DNA from: an uncultured Pleomorphomonas sp.
GTDB lineage: Bacteria; Pseudomonadota; Alphaproteobacteria; Rhizobiales; Pleomorphomonadaceae
Length of the DNA: 33,105 nt
Assembly: GCA_937868725.1 (NCBI GenBank)
Contig: CALMMQ010000038.1
Location: forward strand, 1 to 33,105
Direction: 5' to 3'
Both the position numbers and the translations under genes were made by a program. This document shows, in pieces, positions 1 to 8,413 of the stretch. The stretch's first letter is position 1; each line of letters opens with the position of its first letter. Below the pieces are notes generated by a model. The model saw only the letters and a program-made list of their open reading frames with translations, was not told the origin of the DNA and ran no database searches.

Positions 1-15
1 GCCAAGACCCTCTGA
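1..15 (+). CDS. C-terminal tail of an upstream gene, possibly gap
   Basis: Only the last four codons (Ala-Lys-Thr-Leu) and a TGA stop are inside the window. The other two plus frames have no stop here, and a strong terminator hairpin follows 10 bases later, so this frame is the likely gene end. Glyceraldehyde-3-phosphate dehydrogenase (gap) commonly precedes pgk in alphaproteobacteria, which makes gap the best guess. The residues alone cannot prove it. Confidence 0.35.
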   Translation, partial: AKTL

Positions 16-25
16 AGCTGATCGC

Positions 26-47
26 GGAGCCCCGCACGCGGGGCTCC
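26..47 (+). terminator. Hairpin terminator of the upstream gene
   Basis: GGAGCCCCGC at 26-35 pairs perfectly with GCGGGGCTCC at 38-47, and a short T-rich stretch (CTTTCTT) follows. It begins 10 bases after the presumed stop codon of the upstream gene. Confidence 0.7.
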
Positions 48-86
48 CACCCTTTCTTGAGACGGCGCGGCCCTTCGTGGTCGCGC

Positions 87-114
87 TGGCCGCCGGGCGT
101 CGGTCCGGCGGCCA
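87..114 (+). terminator. Second GC-rich hairpin before pgk
   Basis: TGGCCGCCGG at 87-96 pairs with CCGGCGGCCA at 105-114 around an 8-base loop, followed by ATTTTA. It could be a second terminator or a structured element in the leader before pgk. Position and shape are seen; the role is inferred. Confidence 0.45.
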
Positions 115-212
115 ATTTTACCGTAGTTGCACGATTTGCCCGCTCTTGCGCTTCGTAGTAAGTCGGGACGAACCGCAATACGGCTCAATTTCTCTAGCAA
201 TGGAACCGAACG

Positions 213-1403
213 ATGAAATTCAAGACCATCGATGACGCCGACGTGAAGGGCAAGCGCGCTCTGGTTCGTGTCGATCTCAACGTTCCCATGGAAGATGGCG
301 TGGTCACCGACACCACCCGCATCGACCGCATCGTTCCCACCATCCGCGATCTGGCCGCCAAGGGCGCCAAGGTCATCCTGCTGGCCCATTTCGGCCGCCC
401 CAAGGGCGAGCGCAAGGCTGAAGACAGCCTGAAGCCGATCGTTGCCCCGCTGGCCAAGGCCATCGGCCAGCCGGTCGCCTTCGCCGACGACTGCATCGGC
501 GACGTCGCCGCCGCGGCCGTTGCCGCGCTCAAGGACGGCGACATCCTGCTGCTCGAGAACACCCGCTATTACAAGGGCGAAGAGAAGAACGACCCGGCGC
601 TGGTCGACGCCCTCGCCAAGAACGGCGACCTCTACGTCAACGACGCCTTCTCGGCCGCTCACCGCGCCCACGCCTCGACCGAAGGCCTCGCCCACAAGCT
701 GCCGGCCTACGCCGGTCGTACCATGCAGGCCGAGCTGACCGCTCTCGGCGCCGCCCTCGGCACGCCGAAGCGTCCGGTGCTGGCCGTCGTCGGTGGCGCC
801 AAGGTGTCGACCAAGATCGACCTGCTCGAAAACCTCGTCGCCAAGGTCGACATCCTGGTGATCGGTGGCGGCATGGCCAACACCTTCCTGGCCGCCCAGG
901 GCGTCGCCGTCGGCAAGTCGCTGTGCGAGCATGACCTGGCCGATACCGCCCGGCGCATCCTGGCCAAGGCCAAGGAGAGCAAGTGCGAGATCGTGCTGCC
1001 GGTCGATGCCGTCATCGCCCGCGAGTTCAAGGCTGGCGCCGCCAACGAAGTGGTGGCCGTCAGCGCCGTTCCCGCCGATGCCATGATCCTCGATGCTGGT
1101 CCGAAGTCGGTCGAGGCGGTCAACGCCGCCATCGACAAGGCCGCGACGCTGGTCTGGAACGGCCCGCTTGGCGCCTTCGAAATCGCCCCGTTCGACAAGG
1201 CGACGGTTGCCGCCGCCCAGCATGCCGCTGCCAACACCAAGGCCGGCAAGCTCCTGACGGTGGCCGGCGGTGGTGACACCGTGTCGGCTCTCAACCACGC
1301 CGGCGTTGCCGACGACTTCACGTACATCTCGACGGCTGGCGGCGCCTTCCTCGAGTGGATGGAAGGCAAGGAACTGCCGGGCGTCAAGGCGCTCGAGGGC
1401 TGA
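213..1403 (+). CDS. pgk: Phosphoglycerate kinase
   Basis: Cytosolic glycolytic enzyme that interconverts 1,3-bisphosphoglycerate plus ADP and 3-phosphoglycerate plus ATP. The 396-residue length is normal for the bacterial family. The N-terminal domain shows [18 protein letters not shown] and [16 protein letters not shown], which form the phosphoglycerate-binding basic patch. The C-terminal nucleotide domain shows [20 protein letters not shown] and GGGDTVSAL. The ATG at 213 starts exactly at the conserved N-terminus and has a GGAAC ribosome-binding site about 8 bases upstream. It lies after two hairpins, which suggests its own promoter in 115-200, and is followed by a terminator hairpin at 1459-1488. 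In many Hyphomicrobiales a fructose-bisphosphate aldolase gene sits between pgk and the ThiE-like gene; here none is present. Confidence 0.98.
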   Translation: MKFKTIDDADVKGKRALVRVDLNVPMEDGVVTDTTRIDRIVPTIRDLAAKGAKVILLAHFGRPKGERKAEDSLKPIVAPLAKAIGQPVAFADDCIGDVAAAAVAALKDGDILLLENTRYYKGEEKNDPALVDALAKNGDLYVNDAFSAAHRAHASTEGLAHKLPAYAGRTMQAELTALGAALGTPKRPVLAVVGGAKVSTKIDLLENLVAKVDILVIGGGMANTFLAAQGVAVGKSLCEHDLADTARRILAKAKESKCEIVLPVDAVIAREFKAGAANEVVAVSAVPADAMILDAGPKSVEAVNAAIDKAATLVWNGPLGAFEIAPFDKATVAAAQHAAANTKAGKLLTVAGGGDTVSALNHAGVADDFTYISTAGGAFLEWMEGKELPGVKALEG

Positions 1404-1458
1404 AGACCGCGGCAAGCCATGGGGTCCATGGCTTGGAGTCTGGCCGATTCGTGATAAG

Positions 1459-1488
1459 AAGCCCCGTGACCCCGTGGTTGCGGGGCTT
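1459..1488 (+). terminator. Terminator-like hairpin between pgk and the ThiE-like gene
   Basis: AAGCCCCG at 1459-1466 pairs with CGGGGCTT at 1481-1488 around a 14-base loop, followed by the T-rich TCCCTTT. It ends only 19 bases before the next start codon, so it probably ends pgk transcripts but may let some read through. Confidence 0.55.
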
Positions 1489-1507
1489 TCCCTTTGGAGA
1501 ACCGTTC

Positions 1508-2149
1508 GTGCGCGCCCGTCTTTTTCTGATCACACCGCGTCAGGTGGACTTGTCGACGTTCCCGGCCGAACTTGAGGCGGCGCTCGCCGCCGGCGACGTG
1601 GCGACGCTGCTGATCGCGCTTGAGGATGTGTCGGCCGCCGCCCTCCAGCGCGTGGCCGAGGTGCTGGTGCCGATTGCCGCCGCCCACGACGTGGCAACCC
1701 TGGTGGTCGACGATACGCGGCTGATGGGACGGGCCAAGGCCGACGGTCTGCACGTCACCGCCGGCATCGCGGCGCTGACGGAAGCGGCGGAGACGCTGCA
1801 GCCCGGCCACATCGTCGGCGCCGGCAACCTGCGCAACCGCCACGAGGCCATGGAGGCCGGCGAGGCGGGGGCCGATTATGTGATGTTCGGACTGCTCGAC
1901 CTTGAGGAGGCCGAGGAAGCCCACCGCAAGACGCTGGATCTCGGCGCCTGGTGGGCGGAAGTGTTCGAACCGCCGTGCGTGCTGCTGGCCGGCCTGTCGC
2001 TGCAGTCGGTGCGCGACTGCGCCATGACCGGCGCGGAGTTCGTCGCCGTCCGTTCGGCCGTCTGGACCCACGCCGACGGACCGGCCGCCGCCGTCGTGGC
2101 CATCAACGCCGTTCTCGACGACGTGGCGACGCAGTTCCCCGACGCCTGA
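1508..2149 (+). CDS. ThiE-like TIM-barrel protein (thiamine-phosphate synthase family)
   Basis: Predicted 213-residue cytosolic protein of the thiamine-phosphate synthase/TenI fold. The GTG at 1508 is chosen because GGAGA lies 7 bases upstream and the barrel begins at once (RARLFLITPRQ, as in ThiE N-termini). Family-like signals are VVDDTRLMGRAKADGLHV, at the place of the pyrophosphate-binding IND...GVHLGQ region, and AGADYVMFG, at the place of GADYxGxGP. The usual GVHLGQxD and STH motifs are not intact: the protein reads DGLHVTAG and GAGNLRNRHEA there. True ThiE joins the pyrimidine and thiazole moieties of thiamine. The motif loss means the function here may differ, so the thiE symbol is withheld. 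No TPP riboswitch is visible upstream and no other thi gene is nearby. Confidence 0.82.
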   Translation: MRARLFLITPRQVDLSTFPAELEAALAAGDVATLLIALEDVSAAALQRVAEVLVPIAAAHDVATLVVDDTRLMGRAKADGLHVTAGIAALTEAAETLQPGHIVGAGNLRNRHEAMEAGEAGADYVMFGLLDLEEAEEAHRKTLDLGAWWAEVFEPPCVLLAGLSLQSVRDCAMTGAEFVAVRSAVWTHADGPAAAVVAINAVLDDVATQFPDA

Positions 2150-2266
2150 GGCGCCGCAATGGCGACCAAGTTCGGCGCTAACGGGAGCTGAGGGCGTCTG
2201 TCGCCCGCTCCCGACGCCGGGTTCGTTCGGTGTCGCTGCCTCAAATCCGGATGTGACGAAACGATC

Positions 2267-3292
2267 ATGCCGACCGTCCGTGCGCCGCGCCTTGTTCTCG
2301 CTCTTGTCGCCGCTGCGACCCTCGGCCCGGCCGTGGCGCTGGCCGAAACGCCGCCCCCGCCGGTGCCTCCGGCGGCGCCCGCCGCTGCCGCGGCGCCGGC
2401 CGCGCCAGGTCCGGGCCTGCTCGACAGGCTGCCGGACAACGACAAGATCGACTACGCCTTCGGCGCCTTCCAGCGCGGCTATTACGTCGAAGCGCTGGCG
2501 ATTGCCGTCGAACGGGCCAAGCTCAACGACGCCGTCGCCCAGAGCCTGATCGGCTACCTCTATGCCAACGGCCTCGGCGTGCCGAAGAAGCCGGAGGAGG
2601 CGGCGGTCTGGTATCAGCTGGCGGTCAAGAACGGTAACGTCAAGGCGCGGGTCGAGCTGGCCAATCTCTACGCGCTCGGCCTGGGGGTAGATCAGGACCT
2701 CAACAAGGCGGCCGATCTGCTCCGGCAGGCGATCGACCAGGGCGATGTCGACGGCAACTACTGGCTCGGCATCATCTATCTCGACTCCCGCTCGGATCTG
2801 CGGGATTACGCCGCCGCCGCCAAGTGCTTCACCATCGCCGCCGACGCCGGCAACATCGACGCCGCCTATGCGCTGGCCACGCTCTATCGCGAGGGGCAGG
2901 GCGTCGACAAGGACATTGGCCGGGCGGCGCAACTGATGGGGCAGGCGGCGCGCGGCGGCCATCAGGCGGCTCAGGTCGAATACGCCATCATGATCTTCAA
3001 CGGCGACGGCATCGCCAAGGACAGCCGCACGGCGGCGGCCTGGCTCAAGCTCGCCGCCGAGGCCGGCAATCCGGTGGCTGAAAACCGCCTCGCCCGCCTG
3101 TATCTCGCCGGCGAGGGCGTCGAGCGCAACGTCCAGGAGGCGTTGCGCTGGTATCGCCGGGCCCGCGCCGCCGGTCTTGTCGATGCCGGCATCGAAGAGG
3201 ACATCGCCAAGGCGACGGCCACCGACGACGTCGATACCGGTCTGCCCGGCGTCCGTCTGACCAAGCCGCTGGCGCCGCCGCCGACGAAATAG
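2267..3292 (+). CDS. Exported Sel1-repeat protein
   Basis: A 341-residue protein with an N-terminal signal peptide (basic start, hydrophobic VLALVAAATLGPAVALAE, likely cut near residue 27), then a Pro/Ala-rich linker (about 28-50). The rest is roughly six Sel1/TPR-like repeats (about 75-310) with the typical pattern A...LG.LY..G.GV..D...A..W...AA..G. Examples are YANGLGVPKK, YALGLGVDQD, YREGQGVDKD and YLAGEGVERN. Sel1 repeats form helical solenoids that bind other proteins, so a periplasmic scaffold role is likely; the partner is unknown. The ATG at 2267 gives a complete signal peptide. The ribosome-binding site is weak. The gene sits 117 bases after the ThiE-like gene and 97 bases before the phosphatase gene, in the same direction. 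Confidence 0.9.
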   Translation: MPTVRAPRLVLALVAAATLGPAVALAETPPPPVPPAAPAAAAAPAAPGPGLLDRLPDNDKIDYAFGAFQRGYYVEALAIAVERAKLNDAVAQSLIGYLYANGLGVPKKPEEAAVWYQLAVKNGNVKARVELANLYALGLGVDQDLNKAADLLRQAIDQGDVDGNYWLGIIYLDSRSDLRDYAAAAKCFTIAADAGNIDAAYALATLYREGQGVDKDIGRAAQLMGQAARGGHQAAQVEYAIMIFNGDGIAKDSRTAAAWLKLAAEAGNPVAENRLARLYLAGEGVERNVQEALRWYRRARAAGLVDAGIEEDIAKATATDDVDTGLPGVRLTKPLAPPPTK

Positions 3293-3389
3293 CGGCGGAA
3301 ACGCCGCTCCTGTCGCCTTTGCTCTTGCAGTCCGCCGCCGTTTGTGGTGGCTACCCACCAATCTCCGTCAGTTTTTCAAGGTTTCCAAC

Positions 3390-4178
3390 ATGGCTCGCTC
3401 CGCCCTTCTCAACGTCATGGTTCAGGCCGTCCGCAAGGCCGGTCGCGGTCTCGCCCGCGATTTCGGCGAGGTCGAGAACCTGCAGGTGTCGATGAAGGGG
3501 CCGGGCGACTTCGTCTCGGCGGCCGACAAGCGGTCGGAACAGACGCTGTTCGACGAGCTGAAGCGCGTCCGTCCGAGCTATGGTTTCCTGATGGAAGAGC
3601 GCGGCGAGGTGGTCGGCGACGACGAGCAGTATCGCTGGGTGGTCGATCCGCTCGACGGCACCACCAACTTCCTGCACGGCATCCCGATGTTCTCGATTTC
3701 GGTGGCGCTCGAGAAGAACTGCGTGCCGGTGGCCGGCGTCGTCTACAATCCGGCCCTCGATGAACTCTACACCGCCGAGAAGGGCTCCGGCGCCTTCGTC
3801 AACGATCGCCGCCTGCGCGTCTCGGCCCGGCGCGAGATGGCCGATTGTGTCATCGGCACCGGCATTCCCCACCTCGGCCGTCCCGACCACCAGGGCTATC
3901 TCGCCGAACTCCGGCAGGTGATGGCCAACTGCTCGGGCATCCGCCGCATCGGCTCGGCGGCCCTCGACCTCGCCTATGTCGCCGCCGGCCGCTTCGACGG
4001 CTTCTGGGAGCGCGGCCTGCACCCCTGGGACACCTCGGCCGGCTGGCTGATGATCAAGGAAGCCGGCGGCTTCGCCTCCGACATCGCCGGCAAGGACAAG
4101 ATTCACGAAACCAGCACCATCGTCGCCGGCAACGAGGCGATCCATGGCCAGCTGCTGGCCACGCTGGCCAAGGCGTGA
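3390..4178 (+). CDS. Inositol-monophosphatase family phosphatase (SuhB-like)
   Basis: A 262-residue Mg2+-dependent, Li+-sensitive type phosphatase of the IMPase/SuhB superfamily. Both family signatures are intact: WVVDPLDGTTNFLHG, with metal-binding Asp residues in DPLDGT, and WERGLHPWDTSAGWLMIKEA, where WDTSAG supplies the third metal ligand. MEERGE provides the upstream catalytic Glu. Likely substrates are inositol 1-phosphate or other sugar phosphates; the sequence does not decide between them. The ATG at 3390 is chosen over the in-frame upstream extension because the typical IMPase N-terminus (ALLNVMVQAVRKAG) begins there and CAAGG precedes it. It is followed, after 154 bases, by the proton-channel/OmpA pair. 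Confidence 0.93.
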   Translation: MARSALLNVMVQAVRKAGRGLARDFGEVENLQVSMKGPGDFVSAADKRSEQTLFDELKRVRPSYGFLMEERGEVVGDDEQYRWVVDPLDGTTNFLHGIPMFSISVALEKNCVPVAGVVYNPALDELYTAEKGSGAFVNDRRLRVSARREMADCVIGTGIPHLGRPDHQGYLAELRQVMANCSGIRRIGSAALDLAYVAAGRFDGFWERGLHPWDTSAGWLMIKEAGGFASDIAGKDKIHETSTIVAGNEAIHGQLLATLAKA

Positions 4179-4332
4179 GTGCGGTTTCAGGCGTTCATAA
4201 TTGAGTGTCCTGACGGTTAACGCCTTGCGCTTTGGACCGCAAATTGCCTTTACTGTCGGGGAAGCGGCGGCCTTCGCCACCGCGCCGCGACCATCGGGGC
4301 GGCGAAAGGCGGCGATCCGTCATTCGGGGTAG

Positions 4333-5340
4333 ATGACCGTCATGGCTAGAGAACTTTCCGGTATCAGGATCACCAGTCCGCAGGTGTATCTGTGGCGCAT
4401 GGTGGTGTTCCTGATCATTGCCGCCTTCGTCGGCATGCTGCTCTACCGGCAGGTTCACAACGCCTTTCTCGCCAATCCCGGCCTCAACGGCCTGATCTTC
4501 GCCGTTGCCTTCGTCGGCATCGTCCTGACCTTTCGCCAGGTCATCCGCCTGTTCCCCGAAGCGCGCTGGGTGAACTCCTACCGCTTCGGCGATCCCGGCC
4601 TCGAGGTGCGCAAGCCACCGGTGCTGCTGGCGCCGATGGCCATGCTGCTGGGCGACCGGCTGGGCACGCAAACCATTTCGACCTCGGCCATGCGGTCGAT
4701 GCTGGAATCGATCGCCACCCGTCTCGACGAGGCGCGCGACATCTCCCGCTATATGACCGGCCTGCTGGTGTTTCTTGGTCTGCTCGGCACCTTCTACGGC
4801 CTGATCGCCACGGTGACGGCGGTCGGCAACACCATCCAGACGCTGGACGTCGGATCGGGCAACGCCTCGGTGATCTTCGAAGACCTGAAATCCGGTCTGC
4901 AGGCGCCGCTGTCCGGCATGGGCACGGCGTTCTCGTCGTCACTGTTCGGTCTGGCGGGCTCGCTGGTGCTCGGCTTCCTCGATCTGCAGGCCGGGCAGGC
5001 GCAGAACCGCTTCTACATCGACCTTGAGGACTGGCTTTCCACTCAGGCCGAGCTCGACGCCGGCGATCTCGGGGCCTCCATCCGCTCGGCCGAGACGGTC
5101 GACGAGCTCAAGGGCGCCCTCGAACGGCTGACGACGCTCATTCAGGAGGGCGGCACGGGCGGCCGTTCCAACACGGCGATGGCCAATCTCGCCGAGGGCA
5201 TCCAGGGGCTGGTGCAGCACATGCGCGCCGAACAGCAGCTGGTTCGCTCGTGGGCGGAAACCCAGGGCGAGCAGCAGAAGGAAATCCGCCGTCTGCTCGA
5301 GTTGCTGACCGGCGCGGTCGAACGGTCGAACGGGCAGTGA
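4333..5340 (+). CDS. MotA/TolQ/ExbB-like proton-channel protein
   Basis: A 335-residue inner-membrane protein with four predicted membrane segments: about residues 16-38 (YLWRMVVFLIIAAFVGMLLY), 50-72, 138-163 (LLVFLGLLGTFYGLIATVTA) and 195-220 (FSSSLFGLAGSLVLGFLDL). The third and fourth carry the Gly- and Ala-rich pattern of the MotA/TolQ/ExbB ion-channel core. The C-terminal 110 residues are charged and helical, probably cytoplasmic. MotA-type subunits pair with a single-pass MotB-type partner to convert proton flow into movement; the next gene, 21 bases on, encodes such a partner. No flagellar gene lies nearby, so this is likely a non-flagellar channel. An ATG three codons downstream (4342) is an alternative start. 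Confidence 0.88.
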   Translation: MTVMARELSGIRITSPQVYLWRMVVFLIIAAFVGMLLYRQVHNAFLANPGLNGLIFAVAFVGIVLTFRQVIRLFPEARWVNSYRFGDPGLEVRKPPVLLAPMAMLLGDRLGTQTISTSAMRSMLESIATRLDEARDISRYMTGLLVFLGLLGTFYGLIATVTAVGNTIQTLDVGSGNASVIFEDLKSGLQAPLSGMGTAFSSSLFGLAGSLVLGFLDLQAGQAQNRFYIDLEDWLSTQAELDAGDLGASIRSAETVDELKGALERLTTLIQEGGTGGRSNTAMANLAEGIQGLVQHMRAEQQLVRSWAETQGEQQKEIRRLLELLTGAVERSNGQ

Positions 5341-5361
5341 TGCCGAAGGGGACTTGACGTC

Positions 5362-6390
5362 ATGGCCCTCGGACGGCGCCGTTTCTCGTCACAGCAGGAT
5401 TACTGGCCGGCGTTCGTCGACATGCTGACGACGCTGATCCTGTCGATCATCTTCCTGCTGTCGGTGTTCTCGCTGGCGCAGTTCTTCCTCAGCCAGCAGA
5501 TCACCGACAAGGACACGGTGCTCAATCGCCTCAATTCGCAGATCGCCGAGCTCACGGAGCTCCTGGCGCTGGAGCGGGCGTCCAACCGCGACCTCAAGGA
5601 CAACGTGTCGCTGCTCGAGGCCAACCTCAAGGAGGCAATGGCCAGCCGCGACCAACTGCAGGGGCTCATGTCCTCGCAGGCCGGCGCCGCCGACGCCGCC
5701 GGCAGTCAGGTGACGACGCTGACCGATCAGCTCAGCGAGGAAAAGCGCGTCAGCCAGCGGGCCATGGCCCAGGTCGAACTGCTCAACCAGCAGATCGCGG
5801 CGCTGCGGCGGCAGATCGCCGCCCTCGAAGACGCCCTCGACGCTTCCGAACAGCGCGATCGCGAGAGCACGGCCAAGATCGCCGATCTTGGCAAGCGCCT
5901 CAACGTGGCGCTGGCGCAGAAGGTGCAGGAACTGGCGCGCTACCGCTCCGACTTCTTCGGCCGGCTGAGGGAAATCCTGTCGCAGCGCTCCGACGTGCGC
6001 GTCGTCGGCGATCGCTTCGTCTTCCAGTCGGAAGTGCTGTTCGACAGCGGGCAGGCCGACGTCAATCCGGCCGGCCAGCAGGAACTCGACAAGCTGGCCG
6101 AGGCGCTGCTGCAGCTCGAAGGCCAGATCCCGACGGAGATCGGCTGGGTGCTGCGTGTCGACGGTCATACCGACGCCCGACCGCTGTCGGGAACGGGACG
6201 GTTCCGCGACAACTGGGAGCTTTCCGCCGCCCGTGCCATTTCGGTGGTGAAGTACCTGATCGGCAAGGGCATCTCGCCGGCTCATCTGGTGGCCGCCGGC
6301 TTCGGCGAGTTCCAGCCGCTCGAGCCGGGCGACAGCGACGAGGCCTATGCCAAGAACCGGCGCATCGAGCTCAAGCTCACCGAGCGCTGA
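5362..6390 (+). CDS. MotB-like protein with coiled coil and OmpA peptidoglycan-binding domain
   Basis: A 342-residue protein with a short cytoplasmic N-terminus and one membrane helix at about residues 16-40. YWPAFVDMLTTLILSIIF resembles the MotB segment, and Asp20 falls where MotB has its proton-carrying Asp. A long heptad-type coiled coil follows (about 45-200, rich in Leu, Glu, Gln, Lys). The C-terminal OmpA/MotB domain (about 205-342) shows LFDSGQADVNPAGQQEL, VDGHTDARPL, NWELSAARA and KNRRIELKL, which bind the peptidoglycan stem peptide. AAGGGGA precedes the ATG. The intact Asp and the adjacent channel gene suggest a proton-driven envelope machine anchored to the cell wall. The periplasmic coiled coil is much longer than in classical MotB. 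Confidence 0.9.
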   Translation: MALGRRRFSSQQDYWPAFVDMLTTLILSIIFLLSVFSLAQFFLSQQITDKDTVLNRLNSQIAELTELLALERASNRDLKDNVSLLEANLKEAMASRDQLQGLMSSQAGAADAAGSQVTTLTDQLSEEKRVSQRAMAQVELLNQQIAALRRQIAALEDALDASEQRDRESTAKIADLGKRLNVALAQKVQELARYRSDFFGRLREILSQRSDVRVVGDRFVFQSEVLFDSGQADVNPAGQQELDKLAEALLQLEGQIPTEIGWVLRVDGHTDARPLSGTGRFRDNWELSAARAISVVKYLIGKGISPAHLVAAGFGEFQPLEPGDSDEAYAKNRRIELKLTER

Positions 6391-6534
6391 GGCGCCCCAA
6401 GCCGCTGTCATGAGAATGCCGACATTGGCGCGCTTGCTGCCGGTGTCGCGGGCGTTGGCCCGTGACGATCGTTTTGCCGTCACGCGGCACTGGGGGGCAC
6501 CGGTGACGGACGTGGGGCAAAGGAGCCTTCCTTA

Positions 6535-6903
6535 ATGAAAGAGCTTTCCCGTCGTTGGTTTGTCGGTGCCGCTGGCGCCGGTTTGGTCGCGGCCTGCGGC
6601 CTTGGGACGGCGTCGGCCGCGCAGGTGTTCGGCGAGTTCGTCATGCCGGGTCTGCGGGTTGAAGTGGCGCCACCGCCGCCGCGCCCCGGCTGGCATTGGG
6701 TGCCCGGCCACTGGATGTGGCGGGGAGGCTGGGTGTGGAACCCCGGCCATTACGTCGCCTACGCCGTGCCGCCGATGCCGCCGGTCATCGTCGAGACGCC
6801 GCCGCCGCCGCGGAGGCCGAGTTGGCACTGGGTGCGCGGTCACTGGGTGTGGAGCGATCGGGCGCGCAACTGGGTCTGGAACAGCGGCCACTGGGTGCCG
6901 TGA
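6535..6903 (+). CDS. Small Tat-exported YXWGXW-repeat protein
   Basis: A 122-residue protein. The N-terminus LSRRWFVGAAGAGLVAACG holds a twin-arginine motif followed by a hydrophobic stretch. VAAC resembles a lipobox, and ASAAQ offers an ordinary signal-peptidase site a few residues later, so it could be a Tat lipoprotein or a Tat-secreted protein. The mature part carries two Trp-rich repeats with Pro-rich linkers: GWHWVPGHWMWRGGW...WNPGHY and SWHWVRGHWVWS...NWVWNSGHWVP. This matches the YXWGXW repeat family found in many proteobacterial secreted proteins, whose role is unknown. AAGGAG lies about 11 bases before the ATG. A hairpin at 6928-6956 follows. Confidence 0.85.
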   Translation: MKELSRRWFVGAAGAGLVAACGLGTASAAQVFGEFVMPGLRVEVAPPPPRPGWHWVPGHWMWRGGWVWNPGHYVAYAVPPMPPVIVETPPPPRRPSWHWVRGHWVWSDRARNWVWNSGHWVP

Positions 6904-6927
6904 GCGGCGCCGAAGCGGGAACAATCG

Positions 6928-6956
6928 AACGGCCGTGGCGGCTCGCTGCGGCCGTT
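6928..6956 (+). terminator. Hairpin after the YXWGXW gene
   Basis: AACGGCCG at 6928-6935 pairs perfectly with CGGCCGTT at 6949-6956 around a 13-base loop. The T tract is very short, so termination strength is doubtful. Confidence 0.45.
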
Positions 6957-7066
6957 TGCCATTGGGACGGGCGTAACAGTCCAACACAAATGTTGATCTG
7001 CCTTTAACCGACCGGCGCGCTAAGGTTTGCCGACAACATCGGACGATTCATCCGGGACGGACACAT

Positions 7067-8413
7067 ATGGCACGCAAGTTTTTCGGCACCGACGGCATTC
7101 GCGGCACGGCCAACTCCTGGCCGATCACGCCGGAGGTGGCGCTCAAGGTCGGCATGGCGGCCGGTCTCGCCTTCCGGCGCGGCAGTCATCGCCACCGCGT
7201 CGTCATCGGCAAGGACACGCGGCTGTCTGGCTACATGATCGAGCCGGCGCTGACCGCCGGCTTCACCGCCGTCGGCGTCGACGTCTTTCTGACCGGTCCG
7301 GTGCCGACGCCGGCCGTCGCCATGCTGACGCGCAGCCTGCGCGCCGACCTCGGCGTCATGATCTCGGCCTCGCACAACCCGTTCGCCGACAACGGCATCA
7401 AGCTGTTCGGACCGGACGGTTACAAGCTCAGCGACGAGATCGAGCTGGCCATCGAGGAAATGCTGGAGAGCGATCTGTCCAAGCGTCTGGCCAAGCCGAC
7501 CGATCTTGGCCGGGCCAAGCGCGTCGACGAGCGGGCCCGCTACGTCGAGTTCGCCAAGCGGACGCTCGAACGCCACATCGGCTTCGACGGTCTGAGGGTG
7601 GTGGTCGATTGCGCCAACGGCGCCGCCTACAAGGTGGCCCCTGAAGTGCTGTGGGAACTCGGCGCTGAAGTGGTGTCGCTCGGCGTCGAGCCGGACGGCT
7701 TCAACATCAACCGCGACTGCGGCTCGACCAGTCTTGCCGCCGTGGCGGCCAAGGTGCGCGAAGTCAGGGCCGATATCGGCATCGCCCTCGACGGCGACGC
7801 CGACCGGGTGATCATCATCGACGAGAAGGGCGACGTCGTCGACGGCGACCAGCTGATGGCGGTGGTGGCCACCTCGTTCGCCGAGGATGGCCGGCTGTCC
7901 AAACCCGGCATCGTCGCCACCGTGATGTCCAACCTCGGTCTTGAGCGCTATCTGGCCGGTCAGGGTCTGTCGCTGCTGCGCACCAAGGTCGGCGACCGCT
8001 ACGTCGTCGAGGCCATGCGGGCCGAGGGCTACAACGTCGGCGGCGAGCAGTCGGGCCACATCGTGCTCAGCGACTACGCCACGACCGGCGACGGGCTGGT
8101 GGCGGCGCTGCAGCTGCTGGCCGTCGTCAAACGGCAGGGCCGGCCGGTGAGCGAAATCTGCCACCGCTTCGATCCGGTGCCGCAGTTGCTCAAGAACGTG
8201 CGCATCGCCAGCGGTGCCAAGCCGATGGCTGACGGGACGGTGAACGCCGCCATTGCCGCCGCCTCGGCACGCCTTGGCGGCAACGGTCGTATCCTGGTGC
8301 GGCCGTCGGGCACCGAACCGCTCATCCGCGTCATGGGCGAGGGCGACGACGCCGATCTTGTCGCCGAGGTGGTCGGTGACATCGCCGAGGCCATCAGCCG
8401 GGTTTCGGCCTGA
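7067..8413 (+). CDS. glmM: Phosphoglucosamine mutase
   Basis: Cytosolic enzyme that converts glucosamine-6-phosphate to glucosamine-1-phosphate on the route to UDP-GlcNAc, which feeds peptidoglycan and lipopolysaccharide. The 448-residue length is standard. It starts with the GlmM hallmark [13 protein letters not shown]. It carries the phosphoserine loop [18 protein letters not shown] (catalytic Ser102), the metal-binding loop [12 protein letters not shown], the sugar-binding GGEQSGHI and the phosphate-binding [12 protein letters not shown]. The ATG at 7067 is fixed by the conserved N-terminus. In many relatives glmM follows ftsH; here it follows a secreted small protein, and it probably has its own promoter in the 163-base gap upstream. 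Confidence 0.98.
   Translation: MARKFFGTDGIRGTANSWPITPEVALKVGMAAGLAFRRGSHRHRVVIGKDTRLSGYMIEPALTAGFTAVGVDVFLTGPVPTPAVAMLTRSLRADLGVMISASHNPFADNGIKLFGPDGYKLSDEIELAIEEMLESDLSKRLAKPTDLGRAKRVDERARYVEFAKRTLERHIGFDGLRVVVDCANGAAYKVAPEVLWELGAEVVSLGVEPDGFNINRDCGSTSLAAVAAKVREVRADIGIALDGDADRVIIIDEKGDVVDGDQLMAVVATSFAEDGRLSKPGIVATVMSNLGLERYLAGQGLSLLRTKVGDRYVVEAMRAEGYNVGGEQSGHIVLSDYATTGDGLVAALQLLAVVKRQGRPVSEICHRFDPVPQLLKNVRIASGAKPMADGTVNAAIAAASARLGGNGRILVRPSGTEPLIRVMGEGDDADLVAEVVGDIAEAISRVSA

Noticed and set aside
1404-1507. TPP riboswitch before the ThiE-like gene
   Set aside because: No CTGAGA-type core is present; the gap is mostly a terminator hairpin.
707-3361. Very long minus-strand reading frame (884 codons) opposite pgk, the ThiE-like gene and the Sel1 gene
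   Set aside because: It runs antisense to three well-supported genes, has low-complexity Arg/Gly/Ala-rich translation and no family signals. Long antisense frames are expected in GC-rich DNA.
4333-6390. Zorya-type anti-phage system (MotA/MotB-like pair)
   Set aside because: The pair resembles ZorA/ZorB in outline, but no ZorC, ZorD or ZorE gene follows, the channel protein lacks the very long ZorA tail, and the setting is housekeeping.
6993-7024. Promoter for glmM (TTGATC followed by GCTAAG)
   Set aside because: Spacing is 20 bases and the -10 match is poor, so it cannot be supported.
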